A stretch of 64,000 nucleotides of DNA from an uncultured Agathobacter sp. (lineage in GTDB: Bacteria; Bacillota; Clostridia; Lachnospirales; Lachnospiraceae): the NCBI GenBank assembly GCA_910587655.1, contig CAJUND010000003.1, forward strand, positions 1 through 64,000, read 5' to 3'. The translations under genes and the position numbers were made by a program. Positions 7,571-16,165 of the stretch are shown here, piece after piece. Numbering within the stretch: the first letter of the stretch is position 1; each line of letters opens with the position of its first letter. The notes beneath the pieces are model-generated. The model searched no databases and was not told the DNA's origin. It saw nothing but the letters and a program-made list of their open reading frames with translations.

Positions 7571-9007
7571 ATGAAACCTACGCTATCTATCAGGATTCTG
7601 TTCAGTTATGCAGTATTAGGACTTCTTTCCCTGCTGGTACTCTGTACATTTACCCAGTATTCCGTAAACGAATACACAAAACATCATGAGGCACAGCAGT
7701 TATACCGCAAATCATCACAGATTGCCGCGGATTACGCCAGCAGTTACATTAATTACTCCCTGACACTGGAGGATTTCCAGGCACAGATGGACATGCTCGG
7801 TAAATACCTGGAGGCAAGTATCTGGATTGTGGACAACCAGGGACATATCCTGTTTGACTCCTCCAACCCGCTCACCGGACAGCAGGCGGCGGACAGCGAA
7901 TACGCCACCGTGCCGGATTTCAATCCCACGGACTTTGGAAACCGCTATTATATGACGGGGAATTTTTACGGTACTTTTACCAGCCAGACTCTGACCGTTT
8001 TTTCCCCGATTACCTCCGGTTACCGGGTAAGAAGCTATGTGCTGATTCACAAACCCCTTTCCGTCATTACAAAGACAGCGGACGATTTTATGAACATCGC
8101 CTTTTTTACGGTATTCATTGTTTATCTGTGCGTACTGCTGCTTTTGCTTCTTTTTTCCCTCAGTATTTACCTGCCTGTTCACAAAATTATGGGGGCGGCA
8201 CGTTCCTATGCAAACGGGGATTTCAAGGCACGCACAAACTTACACCAGGATGACGAACTTGGATTCCTTGCCGGTACGCTTGATTATATGGCGGATGAAC
8301 TTGCAACGCTTGAGGATGACCAGCGCAAATTTATTTCCAATGTTTCACACGATTTCCGCTCGCCGCTGACATCCATAAAGGGCTATGTGGAAGCCATGCT
8401 TGACGGCACCATCCCTCCGGAAATGCAGGAAAAATATTTTAATATCATACTTTTTGAAACCGAACGGCTCACAAAACTGACACAGAGCCTGATTGACTTA
8501 AACCGTTTCGGACATCATGGAATTATGCTTGACATCGCGGACTTTGATATTAACCGCATGATTAAGACGACGATTCTGACATTTGAAGGGGCATGTACCA
8601 GACGGGGACTTTCCTTTGACCTGGTTCTGACCGGAGAGGAACTGTTTGTCACTGCTGATATGAGCAAAATTGAACAGGTGCTTTACAACCTGATAGACAA
8701 TGCACTTAAATTTTCCGATAACAACTCAGCAGTCAAGATTGAAACAAACGTAAAAAATGAAAAAGTTTTCCTCTCCGTTAAAGACTCCGGAATCGGCATT
8801 CCTGCCGACAGCCTCAAAAAAATCTGGAACCGTTTTTACAAGACTGATTTATCCCGCGGTAAGGATAAAAAGGGGACCGGACTCGGACTGTCCATTGTAA
8901 AAGAAATTATCCAGGCGCATGATGAAAATATCAATGTCATCAGTACCGAAGGCGTCGGAACGGAATTTATTTTCACACTTCCGCTGTCAAAAAAAGAAGT
9001 CATTTAA
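7571..9007 (+). CDS. Membrane sensor histidine kinase, HAMP type
   Basis: 478-aa kinase: an N-terminal membrane segment (about 9-28), an extracellular sensor region of about 140 residues, a second membrane segment (about 178-205), HAMP (about 205-255), HisKA with the phospho-acceptor His in NVSHDFRSPLTSIKGY, and an ATPase domain with N box IDNALKFS, G1 DSGIGI and G2 GTGLGLSI. It is the cognate partner of the response regulator directly upstream. Its 3' end overlaps the convergent gene at 9004-9999 by four bases. The signal is unknown; the sensor region resembles the extracytoplasmic domains of PhoR/WalK-like kinases only in general layout. Confidence 0.93.
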   Translation: MKPTLSIRILFSYAVLGLLSLLVLCTFTQYSVNEYTKHHEAQQLYRKSSQIAADYASSYINYSLTLEDFQAQMDMLGKYLEASIWIVDNQGHILFDSSNPLTGQQAADSEYATVPDFNPTDFGNRYYMTGNFYGTFTSQTLTVFSPITSGYRVRSYVLIHKPLSVITKTADDFMNIAFFTVFIVYLCVLLLLLLFSLSIYLPVHKIMGAARSYANGDFKARTNLHQDDELGFLAGTLDYMADELATLEDDQRKFISNVSHDFRSPLTSIKGYVEAMLDGTIPPEMQEKYFNIILFETERLTKLTQSLIDLNRFGHHGIMLDIADFDINRMIKTTILTFEGACTRRGLSFDLVLTGEELFVTADMSKIEQVLYNLIDNALKFSDNNSAVKIETNVKNEKVFLSVKDSGIGIPADSLKKIWNRFYKTDLSRGKDKKGTGLGLSIVKEIIQAHDENINVISTEGVGTEFIFTLPLSKKEVI

Positions 9008-9999
9008 AACTCCAGTTTAGAGCCCTTTTTATCATATACCAGTCTGTGTGCACTGCGGTCGAAGCTTTCCTCGTCCAGCATCTCCTCACTGCCAAGATAC
9101 ATACCGCGGAAAACATCATATTCAAAACGGTATCCCTCTGTGGAAACAGCCTTAAAATATACCCGTATCTGGTGGTCCACTGTCTGCTCCTGTTCATCCA
9201 GGTCATAGGAAAACTCAATCTCTGCATCACCCGAATGCGCTCCCGCCGGAAGCACACTCCCCACCGTTTCCGCAGTTTGCGTCGTGGTGATGCCTTCCGT
9301 CTGCCCGGGCAGGTCGGCAAACAGATCCTGCGCTCCGATTTCTTCCCCGTCCATCTGTGCAACCAGTTTCAATTCTTCAAATTCATACCTGCCAAATCCA
9401 TCCAGATGAAAACTGCAGGCAGTATCCAGCTTTATGGTTCCATCCTTGTACGAAGGAATATCCTCCGCCGTTCCGGAGAGTACGTCCGGCAGATGTGTCT
9501 GCAGACCGTCATATTCCTCAATGACTTCCGTCGTCTTTTTTTTGCCGTTTGCCAGCAGGAATGTAATATTTCCGTCAAAGGTTTTATCCAGCGGCAGGGA
9601 AAGCGTACCTTTATACGCATATCCCTCCAGACGCAGAGCGCACTCCGTCGTGCCAAAAAAGATACTCATTTTTGTTTTTTCCGTATACTCCTTCGGCACT
9701 GCGGAAACATCCACCTTGTATGTTTTCCGTAAAAAATCCATATCCACAATATCAATGGTATAGCTCTCCACCATACTTGCTTCTTCCCGGAGCGTCTTTT
9801 CTATATCCGCCTGCATACCGTTGACATCCGACAAAATAATATTGGTAGTATCCTGCATATAGGTAATCTGGTTTACCAGCCGCCGTAATTCCCTGTACAT
9901 CAGTCCCGTAATTACCAGCAGCACCGACATAAACACCGCCAGGCATGCCGTCTTCCAGAATTTCTTTTTCTTTTTTACCGTAGTATCATTTCTTTTCAT
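9004..9999 (-). CDS. Membrane-anchored extracytoplasmic protein of unknown function
   Basis: 331 aa. A Lys-rich cytoplasmic tip (KKKKKFWK) is followed by one membrane segment (about 17-36) and a short helical stretch (RELRRLVNQITYMQDTTNII). The large remainder is probably outside the cell and beta-rich, with many charged residues. I recognise no family. The gene converges on the histidine kinase and shares four bases with its 3' end. It lies 26 bp downstream of aspS on the same strand and may be read through from it. The RBS is weak (AAAGAAAA). Its membrane-then-ectodomain layout would suit an accessory or cell-surface protein, but nothing in the sequence shows the job. Confidence 0.7.
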   Translation of the reverse strand: MKRNDTTVKKKKKFWKTACLAVFMSVLLVITGLMYRELRRLVNQITYMQDTTNIILSDVNGMQADIEKTLREEASMVESYTIDIVDMDFLRKTYKVDVSAVPKEYTEKTKMSIFFGTTECALRLEGYAYKGTLSLPLDKTFDGNITFLLANGKKKTTEVIEEYDGLQTHLPDVLSGTAEDIPSYKDGTIKLDTACSFHLDGFGRYEFEELKLVAQMDGEEIGAQDLFADLPGQTEGITTTQTAETVGSVLPAGAHSGDAEIEFSYDLDEQEQTVDHQIRVYFKAVSTEGYRFEYDVFRGMYLGSEEMLDEESFDRSAHRLVYDKKGSKLEF

Positions 10000-10025
10000 T
10001 TTCGATTTTCTTTTTTATTTAATTA

Positions 10026-11783
10026 TTATTCCGGAATTACAATTTTGACACCAAGTTCCTCAAGCTGTTTTTCTTCCACGGTTCCCGGAGCCCCCATCAT
10101 AACATCCATTGCATTTTTGTTCATCGGGAACGGAATAATTTCCCGGATACTTTCCTCGCCGCCAATCAGCATGACCATACGGTCCACGCCAGGTGCAATT
10201 CCGGCATGCGGCGGCGCACCGTAACAGAATGCATTGTACATGGCAGGAAATTTTGCCTTTACATCTTCTTCGCCCAGCCCGACCAGCTCAAACGCACGGA
10301 TCATAATTTCCGGATCGTGGTTTCTCACAGCACCGGACGAAAGCTCCACGCCATTGCATACCAGGTCATACTGGTAGGCAAGAATGGAAAGCGGCTCTTT
10401 ACTGTTTAACGCCTCCAGTCCTCCCTGCGGCATGGAAAACGGATTATGGCAGAATTCCAGTTTCCCGGATTCCTCCCCGATTTCATACATTGGAAAATCA
10501 ACAATCCAGCAGAACTCATAGCAGTCTTTTTTCATAAATTTTTCATCTGCCGCGCCGAGTAATTTCCGGAGTACGCCGGCAGTCTTTAATGCCGTAAGTT
10601 TTTTCCCGGCGGCAAGTCCGACAAAATCCCCCGGCTGTAAATCCATGGCAGAAACCACAGCGTCCTTACGGTCTTTTAAAAACTTGGAGATACCGCCTGA
10701 AAGTTCCCCGTTTTCGTCCACCTTAAACCAGTACGCTTTATTGGCCGTCTGTACTTCGGTTTCCGCACAGATGCCGTCAATCACCTTGCGCGAAGCCGAA
10801 AAACCGGAAGCCTTAACCGCTTCCACGGTCTGCCCCTCAAACGGTGCAAAACCGCAGTCTGCAACTACATCCGTAACATCGGTGAGTGTCAGAAGCACCC
10901 GCAGGTCCGGTTTGTCCGAACCGTATGTTTCCATTGCCTCCAGATAAGGAATCCGCACAAACGGAGCTTTGGACGCCTCCTGATAAATCCCGTATTTTTC
11001 AAACACCGGAGGAAGCACTTCCTCCATCACGGCAAACACATCTTCCTGCGTGGCAAACGCCATCTCCATGTCCAGCTGGTAAAACTCTCCCGGCGAACGG
11101 TCAGCCCTTGCATCCTCATCCCTGAAACACGGCGCAATCTGGAAATAACGGTCAAAACCGGAAGCCATCAGAATCTGCTTAAACTGCTGCGGCGCCTGCG
11201 GAAGGGCATAAAATTTTCCCGGATGGTTTCTTGCCGGAACAAGGTAATCCCTTGCGCCCTCCGGTGAGGAGCAGGTCAGAATCGGTGTGGTAATTTCCAT
11301 AAATCCAAGCGCATTCATCCTCTGGCGGAGTTCGGAAACCACCTGGCTGCGCAGCATAATCTTGTTTTTCATTGCCGGGTTTCTTAAATCCAGGTAACGG
11401 TATTTCAGCCTTACGCTCTCATCCGCTTCCCCTGACTGGTGGATTTCAAACGGCAGTGCGTTGTGAATGCACTTTCCAAGAATTTCTATCTGCTCCGGCA
11501 CAACCTCGATTTCCCCTGTCGGAAGCTCTTTATTTTTGCTGGAACGCTCGCGGACAACTCCGGTTACCGAAAGGGTGGATTCCTTATTGACGCTTTCCAC
11601 AATTTCCATCATCTCCTCGGTTTCCACAACGACCTGCGTAAAACCGTAAAAGTCACGCAGAACCAGAAAACCCAGATTTTTGCTGACCTTGCGCATATTG
11701 TCATAATATCCGGCAATCGTCACCTGTTCCCCTGCATTTGCAAGCCGCAGTTCGTTACAGTTATGTGTTCTTGACTGAATCAT
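10026..11783 (-). CDS. aspS: Aspartyl-tRNA synthetase
   Basis: 585-aa class IIb synthetase that loads Asp on tRNA-Asp (or Asp/Asn in bacteria lacking AsnRS). It has an N-terminal OB-fold anticodon-binding domain (about 1-110), a class II core with motif 2 FRDEDARADRSPGEFYQLD, the bacterial GAD insertion domain (about 290-400), and motif 3 with APGVDRMVMLI. Length is typical of the bacterial type. The start was moved to the ATG with AAGGAG six bases upstream, 15 codons inside the longest frame, which no longer overlaps hisS. It lies 22 bp after hisS in one operon. Confidence 0.96.
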   Translation of the reverse strand: MIQSRTHNCNELRLANAGEQVTIAGYYDNMRKVSKNLGFLVLRDFYGFTQVVVETEEMMEIVESVNKESTLSVTGVVRERSSKNKELPTGEIEVVPEQIEILGKCIHNALPFEIHQSGEADESVRLKYRYLDLRNPAMKNKIMLRSQVVSELRQRMNALGFMEITTPILTCSSPEGARDYLVPARNHPGKFYALPQAPQQFKQILMASGFDRYFQIAPCFRDEDARADRSPGEFYQLDMEMAFATQEDVFAVMEEVLPPVFEKYGIYQEASKAPFVRIPYLEAMETYGSDKPDLRVLLTLTDVTDVVADCGFAPFEGQTVEAVKASGFSASRKVIDGICAETEVQTANKAYWFKVDENGELSGGISKFLKDRKDAVVSAMDLQPGDFVGLAAGKKLTALKTAGVLRKLLGAADEKFMKKDCYEFCWIVDFPMYEIGEESGKLEFCHNPFSMPQGGLEALNSKEPLSILAYQYDLVCNGVELSSGAVRNHDPEIMIRAFELVGLGEEDVKAKFPAMYNAFCYGAPPHAGIAPGVDRMVMLIGGEESIREIIPFPMNKNAMDVMMGAPGTVEEKQLEELGVKIVIPE

Positions 11784-11805
11784 ATTATTCTCCTTTTTCG
11801 TTTCC

Positions 11806-13065
11806 TTAATCATTGTAAAATTCCACAAATTCCCCGTAACCTTCTTTGGTAAGCTGTTCCTTCTGGAATTTTTTATTTTTATTCATGCGGACAATCAGTA
11901 CCTGCTGCCCGTGTTCCCGCGCTTTGTTCGCCTGTTTCATAACATCCACAAGCTTATCCGCCGGATATTTCTTTTCCACAAGATATGCTATTTTTTCAGG
12001 CCTTTCCGGTATCTGGAAACCGCTCTCCATAAGCAGTAAAATAATACGCTCAAACCCAATGGAAAAACCGCATGCCGGAACGTCGTTTCCAGTAAAGTTT
12101 CCAATCATTTTATCATAGCGTCCGCCGCCGCCGCATGCCGCGCCAAGTTCGGGCATGGAAATTTCAAAAATGGTTCCGGTATAATAGCTCATGCCGCGCA
12201 CCAGGGTCGGGTCAAATACCAGGGTAAATTCCGCTGCTTTTGAAGCATTGACCGCCGTGGCTATTTCTGTCATATTTGTTACAACTTCTTCATCAAGATA
12301 TTCCCCAAGCGTCTCGGACAGAAGCTGCATCCCCTCTGCAACCCCGCGTCTTTTCTCCAGAAGCTGAAACAGCTTTAAGTATTTTTCCACGGATTCTTCT
12401 GCATAGCCTGACTCCGTAAGCTCATTCCTTACACCGTCCGTCCCAATCTTGTCCATCTTGTCCAGGGTAATAAACACGCTGTCGTAATCTTCTTCCTGAA
12501 AACCGCTGTATGCAGCCATTGCCTTTAAAATGCGCCGCTCGTTAATACGGATTTCAAAGTTTTGAAAGCCAAGCCTTCCAATCGTGGTGGTGGTTGCCGT
12601 AATCAGCTCAATTTCCGCAAGATTTGTCGGCTCGCCTAAAATATCAATATCGCACTGGGTAAACTGGCGGTATCTTCCCCTCTGCGGACGGTCCGCACGC
12701 CACACGCTTCCAATCTGCAGCGCCTTAAACGGCGACGGCAGGTCGTTTGCATGGGCCGCATAAAACCGGGAAAGGGGAACGGTCAGGTCATAGCGCATTC
12801 CAAAATCCACAACATCGCTTTCTTCTTTTGCCGTTTCCAGTTTTAATTTTTCACCGCGTTTTAATATTTTAAAAATCAGCTTTTCATTTTCACCGCCCTG
12901 TCTGCTGGATAAATTCGCAATATTTTCCATGCACGGGGTTTCAATCGGGGTGAACCCGAAGCTGCGGTAAGTCTCTTTAATCACGTTTGTCACATAATCG
13001 CGGATTTCCATTTCCGCAGGTAAAATATCCTTCATGCCGTTGACCGGCTTTTTGCTTAATGCCAT
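11806..13065 (-). CDS. hisS: Histidyl-tRNA synthetase
   Basis: 419-aa class IIa synthetase. Visible are the start GMKDILPAEM, motif 2 VWRADRPQRGRYRQFTQCD, and the His-binding loops LVRGMSYYTGTIFEI and ACGGGGRYDKMI, followed by a C-terminal anticodon-binding domain (about 325-419). GGAGG precedes the ATG. It sits between a small RHH gene (35 bp upstream) and aspS (22 bp downstream). hisS-aspS is a conserved pair in Clostridia and Bacilli. No T-box leader is visible, and the RHH gene occupies the place where one would lie. Confidence 0.96.
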   Translation of the reverse strand: MALSKKPVNGMKDILPAEMEIRDYVTNVIKETYRSFGFTPIETPCMENIANLSSRQGGENEKLIFKILKRGEKLKLETAKEESDVVDFGMRYDLTVPLSRFYAAHANDLPSPFKALQIGSVWRADRPQRGRYRQFTQCDIDILGEPTNLAEIELITATTTTIGRLGFQNFEIRINERRILKAMAAYSGFQEEDYDSVFITLDKMDKIGTDGVRNELTESGYAEESVEKYLKLFQLLEKRRGVAEGMQLLSETLGEYLDEEVVTNMTEIATAVNASKAAEFTLVFDPTLVRGMSYYTGTIFEISMPELGAACGGGGRYDKMIGNFTGNDVPACGFSIGFERIILLLMESGFQIPERPEKIAYLVEKKYPADKLVDVMKQANKAREHGQQVLIVRMNKNKKFQKEQLTKEGYGEFVEFYND

Positions 13066-13100
13066 TTGTCTTCCTCCATTTTTGATCAGTCATGCAGCAT

Positions 13101-13271
13101 TTACTGACTGCCATCAATCAGTTTTAAAACACCTTCCTGCATCACCTGCGTAACAGTCTTGTCCTGGGACTCGGCATATCGTTTTACCTTTGCATAGTCC
13201 TCCGGCTTCATTCTTACGCTGACTATTTTTTCTTTTTTTATTTCTGCCTTTGGACGGCCTGCTTTTGACAT
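13101..13271 (-). CDS. Small ribbon-helix-helix DNA-binding protein
   Basis: 56 aa. A basic N-terminus (KAGRPKAEIKKEK) is followed by a beta strand (IVSVRMK) and two short helices (PEDYAKVKRYAES, TVTQVMQEGVLKLI), the pattern of Arc/MetJ/CopG RHH repressors and antitoxins. GGGAGG lies seven bases before the ATG, which sets the start. It is the first gene of a likely RHH-hisS-aspS transcript. The promoter carries TGAC/GTCA half sites that it could bind itself. No toxin gene adjoins, so a stand-alone regulator is more likely than an antitoxin. Confidence 0.75.
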   Translation of the reverse strand: MSKAGRPKAEIKKEKIVSVRMKPEDYAKVKRYAESQDKTVTQVMQEGVLKLIDGSQ

Positions 13272-13291
13272 GCGATTTCCTCCCAAAGCTT

Positions 13292-13320
13292 ATTATATTT
13301 TTGTATGACAAAAAAGTCAA
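13292..13320 (-). promoter_or_regulatory. Strong promoter of RHH-hisS-aspS with operator-like palindrome
   Basis: TTGACT, exactly 17 bp, TATAAT on the minus strand, about 20 bases before the RHH ATG. The -35 hexamer is part of the palindrome TGAC-TTTTTT-GTCA, a plausible RHH site. Confidence 0.75.
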
Positions 13321-13440
13321 TGGGATTCATTCCAAAAAACCAAAAAATACTGTTTATCCCTTTCCTTATTTCCCAAAATATCATATAATCATTAGCAAAG
13401 AAATAATTACCACAAAAATGAAATCAGGGAGGACATTGCT

Positions 13441-14496
13441 GTGAAACAGTTTTTTGGTATGAGTCAGAGTGGCAGTCTGCAGGAAGCAGTCCACGGATTA
13501 AATAACCCACAGCTAATTATGCTGTTATCCAACAGTGATCAGTTTGAAGCACATGTAAAAAAACTGGAGGCACTTTATCCCGGTGTTCCCAGCATTGGAT
13601 GTATTGGGATGAGCTACGATAACAGGGTCGTTGAGAAAGGTGTAGGTATTATTGCATTCTATGATGGTGTTACCGCAGCAGCGAATGTGCTGGAAGAGGC
13701 ATCCACAATGCCCGTCAAATATATTAAACGCCTGGAACAGGATGTGGCAAATGTAAATGGGAAACAAACGGATACGATTTGTATTGATTTTTGCTCCGGG
13801 AATGACGCCTGTGTACTGACTACGATTCACAGTGTCTTAAAGCGCCGGAATATTTCCCTGGTAGGCGGAACCGGCGACGCTGGAAAAATATCTGCAAACG
13901 GAAAAGTATATGAAGATGCGGTTGCGTATGCCGTGGTTCGAAATAATCACGGAAAGGTCAAAGCGTACAAGGAAAATATTTACCGGCAGAAAGAGAATTA
14001 CCGGTTTATTGCTTCTGATACCAATAAATCCGAATACAAATTAGGAGAACTAAACGGCAAACCTGCAAAACTGGTATATCAGCACATTCTCCATGTGACG
14101 GAAGAGGAAATACTGACACAGACCTTTAAAAATCCATTCGGCAAACTGAACGGGAACGACACCTGCATTATTTCCATCAAGGAGGTTTCCGGCAATGCCC
14201 TTACGTGTTTCCGGCAGGTCAACGATTCCGATGTCTTAATTCTGCTGGAACTGGGTGACTACAAAAATATTGTTAAAAACACCGTACAGAAGATCCGCCG
14301 GGATTTCCCCAATATATCCTGCGTATTCTCTGTAAACTGCCTGTTCCGGTATTTATTATTTACGGAAAACCATTACATGCAGGATTATCTGGAAGAGATG
14401 GGGAATCTTGGTAACCATGCAGGGTTTGTAGGATATGGGGAGCATTATAATAATCAGTTTGTCAACCAGTCCATGACCTGTGTGGTATTTGAATAA
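13441..14496 (+). CDS. FIST-domain signal-binding protein
   Basis: 351-aa soluble protein with a FIST N domain (about 25-200; VPSIGCIGMSYDNRVVEKGVG is typical of its opening, and LVGGTGDAGK lies in the middle) and a FIST C domain (about 210-340; EISCVFSVNC-like strand and GNHAGFVGYGEH). FIST domains are predicted small-ligand sensors, often fused or linked to chemoreceptors, kinases or c-di-GMP enzymes. It starts at GTG with GGGAGG eight bases upstream. The MCP gene follows after 14 bp with its own good RBS, so the two probably work together as ligand binder and signalling helix bundle. No membrane segment or signal peptide is visible. Confidence 0.87.
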   Translation: MKQFFGMSQSGSLQEAVHGLNNPQLIMLLSNSDQFEAHVKKLEALYPGVPSIGCIGMSYDNRVVEKGVGIIAFYDGVTAAANVLEEASTMPVKYIKRLEQDVANVNGKQTDTICIDFCSGNDACVLTTIHSVLKRRNISLVGGTGDAGKISANGKVYEDAVAYAVVRNNHGKVKAYKENIYRQKENYRFIASDTNKSEYKLGELNGKPAKLVYQHILHVTEEEILTQTFKNPFGKLNGNDTCIISIKEVSGNALTCFRQVNDSDVLILLELGDYKNIVKNTVQKIRRDFPNISCVFSVNCLFRYLLFTENHYMQDYLEEMGNLGNHAGFVGYGEHYNNQFVNQSMTCVVFE

Positions 14497-14510
14497 GGAA
14501 GGAGAAAAAC

Positions 14511-15428
14511 ATGCTGTTCAGGAGCAGAAGAAAACATACAGTGGATACATATCCCATATTGCACGTAATGAATAATTTAAAGGATTACCAGAGGGACCTG
14601 GTGCAAAAGGAAGTAGAGTCCTTAAACCAGTTAGGACTGGTGAACCATTCCTTTAAAAGAGTACTGAATGAATCCAGCAATTTTCAGAAAACGCTGCAGG
14701 ATTTTGAGGAAACATTCTCAAACATTGACCAGGTCTCCGGCCAGTTTGAACAGGTAAAAGGCAATATCGCCCAGTCTGTAACCAATGCGCAGGACGGCGT
14801 GGAAGACTTAAAAAACAGTTCCCTGCAGGTAGAATCCCATTTTGGCGAAATGAAGAATACGTTTGATGATTTCCAGGCAGCGGTTACGGAAATTAAAAAA
14901 TGTACCAATAAAATTACATCAATTGCCGACCAGACCAATATACTTGCACTGAATGCTTCCATTGAAGCCGCCAAGGCAGGGGAAAAGGGAAGAGGATTTG
15001 CAGTGGTTGCCGGAGAAGTGAAGAACCTGGCGGATGAAGTCAAAAATCTTGTGGCTGCTGTGGAAGCCAGCATTGCCGCGGTGGAACTGGATACCGGCAA
15101 ACTGCATTCCGATATTGAAACTTCCCGGCTGGCACTGGGACAAAGTATTGATAAAGTAAATGATACCTATCAGATGTTCCACCAGATTACGGAGGCAGCG
15201 GAAGGTGCAACGACTGTGCAGACAGAGATTTCCAGTGTCATCAGTGATTCCAGGGCGGCGCTGCATACCGTGAACACTTTTTTTGATAAGACAAAAGATC
15301 AGTATCAGGAAGTTATGGAGCATATCAGACATGCCAGTAACCTGGGAACGATGAAAAGTACAATGTTTGAAGATGTGGATAATATGCTGTCCCAGATTCC
15401 GCCGCTCATTAAAGAATACGATGAATAA
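14511..15428 (+). CDS. Soluble methyl-accepting chemotaxis-type signalling protein
   Basis: 305 aa, with no membrane segment and no sensor domain of its own. The N-terminal 60 residues are followed by long coiled coil and the conserved MCP tip (ADQTNILALNASIEAAKAGE and RGFAVVAGEVKNLADE), which contacts CheA and CheW in classic systems. The bundle is shorter than usual. It follows the FIST gene and is probably its output partner in the cytoplasm. No che or flagellar genes are in the window, so whether it feeds a chemotaxis array or another kinase is open. AAGGAG precedes the ATG. Confidence 0.87.
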   Translation: MLFRSRRKHTVDTYPILHVMNNLKDYQRDLVQKEVESLNQLGLVNHSFKRVLNESSNFQKTLQDFEETFSNIDQVSGQFEQVKGNIAQSVTNAQDGVEDLKNSSLQVESHFGEMKNTFDDFQAAVTEIKKCTNKITSIADQTNILALNASIEAAKAGEKGRGFAVVAGEVKNLADEVKNLVAAVEASIAAVELDTGKLHSDIETSRLALGQSIDKVNDTYQMFHQITEAAEGATTVQTEISSVISDSRAALHTVNTFFDKTKDQYQEVMEHIRHASNLGTMKSTMFEDVDNMLSQIPPLIKEYDE

Positions 15429-15464
15429 ACAGCAGAAGCCATTCTGCGGAGGATTGTATCTTTT

Positions 15465-15515
15465 GGGGCACAGGGAAAGCTGGAAAGACCGGCCGGATCA
15501 CCGGCTGGCTGCCCC
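15465..15515. terminator. Possible hairpin between convergent MCP and DUF3137 genes
   Basis: GGGGCA pairs with TGCCCC around an inner GCCGG-ATCA-CCGGC hairpin. There is no strong T run directly after it on either strand, so a terminator role is tentative. Confidence 0.3.
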
Positions 15516-15535
15516 ATGAATTTGTATTATTTTAA

Positions 15536-16165
15536 CTAATTATATATTTTCACCATCCTGCCATTTATCGTATCCTCAATTAACTGCGCAAACGCCAGCA
15601 TCTGCCGTATCTGGTTTTTGGAATTTTCCACGGAAATATGCTCTATGTTCTGGTAGCTCCGCGGCGCTTCAAACATAAAATATCCGGTGCTTAATGCAAT
15701 TGCAATTTCGCTGCCGCTTACCGCCACGCCAAATCTTCCATATTTGTTTTTCATTCCCAGAAGCCGCTCCATGACCAGCGGCGTCAGTACATAAAATGCT
15801 GAATGGGCATTCGTGGCATAGACGTCAAACTGCGCGTTAAAAACCTGGTTCTCTGTTTCTATTTTTTCTTCTTTGTTCTTATCCAGCTCACGGAATCCCG
15901 AAAGGTATTCCCTGCCCATCAGCATCCCCGTTGTCATGATTCGCACGCAGCCCTGCATCCGGCTCTTATAATGAAGCACAAATGCCTGCCCTGCAAACAC
16001 CTGCTTAAAATAATATTCGTCATGATTGTCTTTTTCCCGCTCAAACAGCGCAAGGTTTGAAAAACCAAACAGCTTCCCGTCCTTTTTACAGTTAATCAGA
16101 TAACTTCCGCTGGCACGGTTAAATTCGGGAACAACGCCAAGCGCCCAGAGTTTGTCAGCCTCCAT
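15536..16165 (-). CDS. DUF3137-like protein, out of frame with upstream LemA
   Basis: 209 aa from the only ATG available. The body matches the DUF3137 pattern: GVVPEFNRASGSYL at the start of the domain, then FNAQFDVYATNAHSAFYVLTP, LVMERLLGMKNKYG and a final MFEAP strand. The family often lies beside lemA and has no known activity. The ATG has no good RBS. In the same frame, coding-like sequence continues upstream for about 40 codons (to a TAA near 16269), inside the lemA frame, with an AAAGGAGG but no start codon near it. The true product may be a LemA-DUF3137 fusion made by a -1 shift, or the gene pair may carry an indel. Confidence 0.65.
   Translation of the reverse strand: MEADKLWALGVVPEFNRASGSYLINCKKDGKLFGFSNLALFEREKDNHDEYYFKQVFAGQAFVLHYKSRMQGCVRIMTTGMLMGREYLSGFRELDKNKEEKIETENQVFNAQFDVYATNAHSAFYVLTPLVMERLLGMKNKYGRFGVAVSGSEIAIALSTGYFMFEAPRSYQNIEHISVENSKNQIRQMLAFAQLIEDTINGRMVKIYN

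Noticed and set aside
13101..13271. RHH gene considered as an antitoxin
   Set aside because: No toxin-sized ORF adjoins on the same strand; the next gene is hisS.
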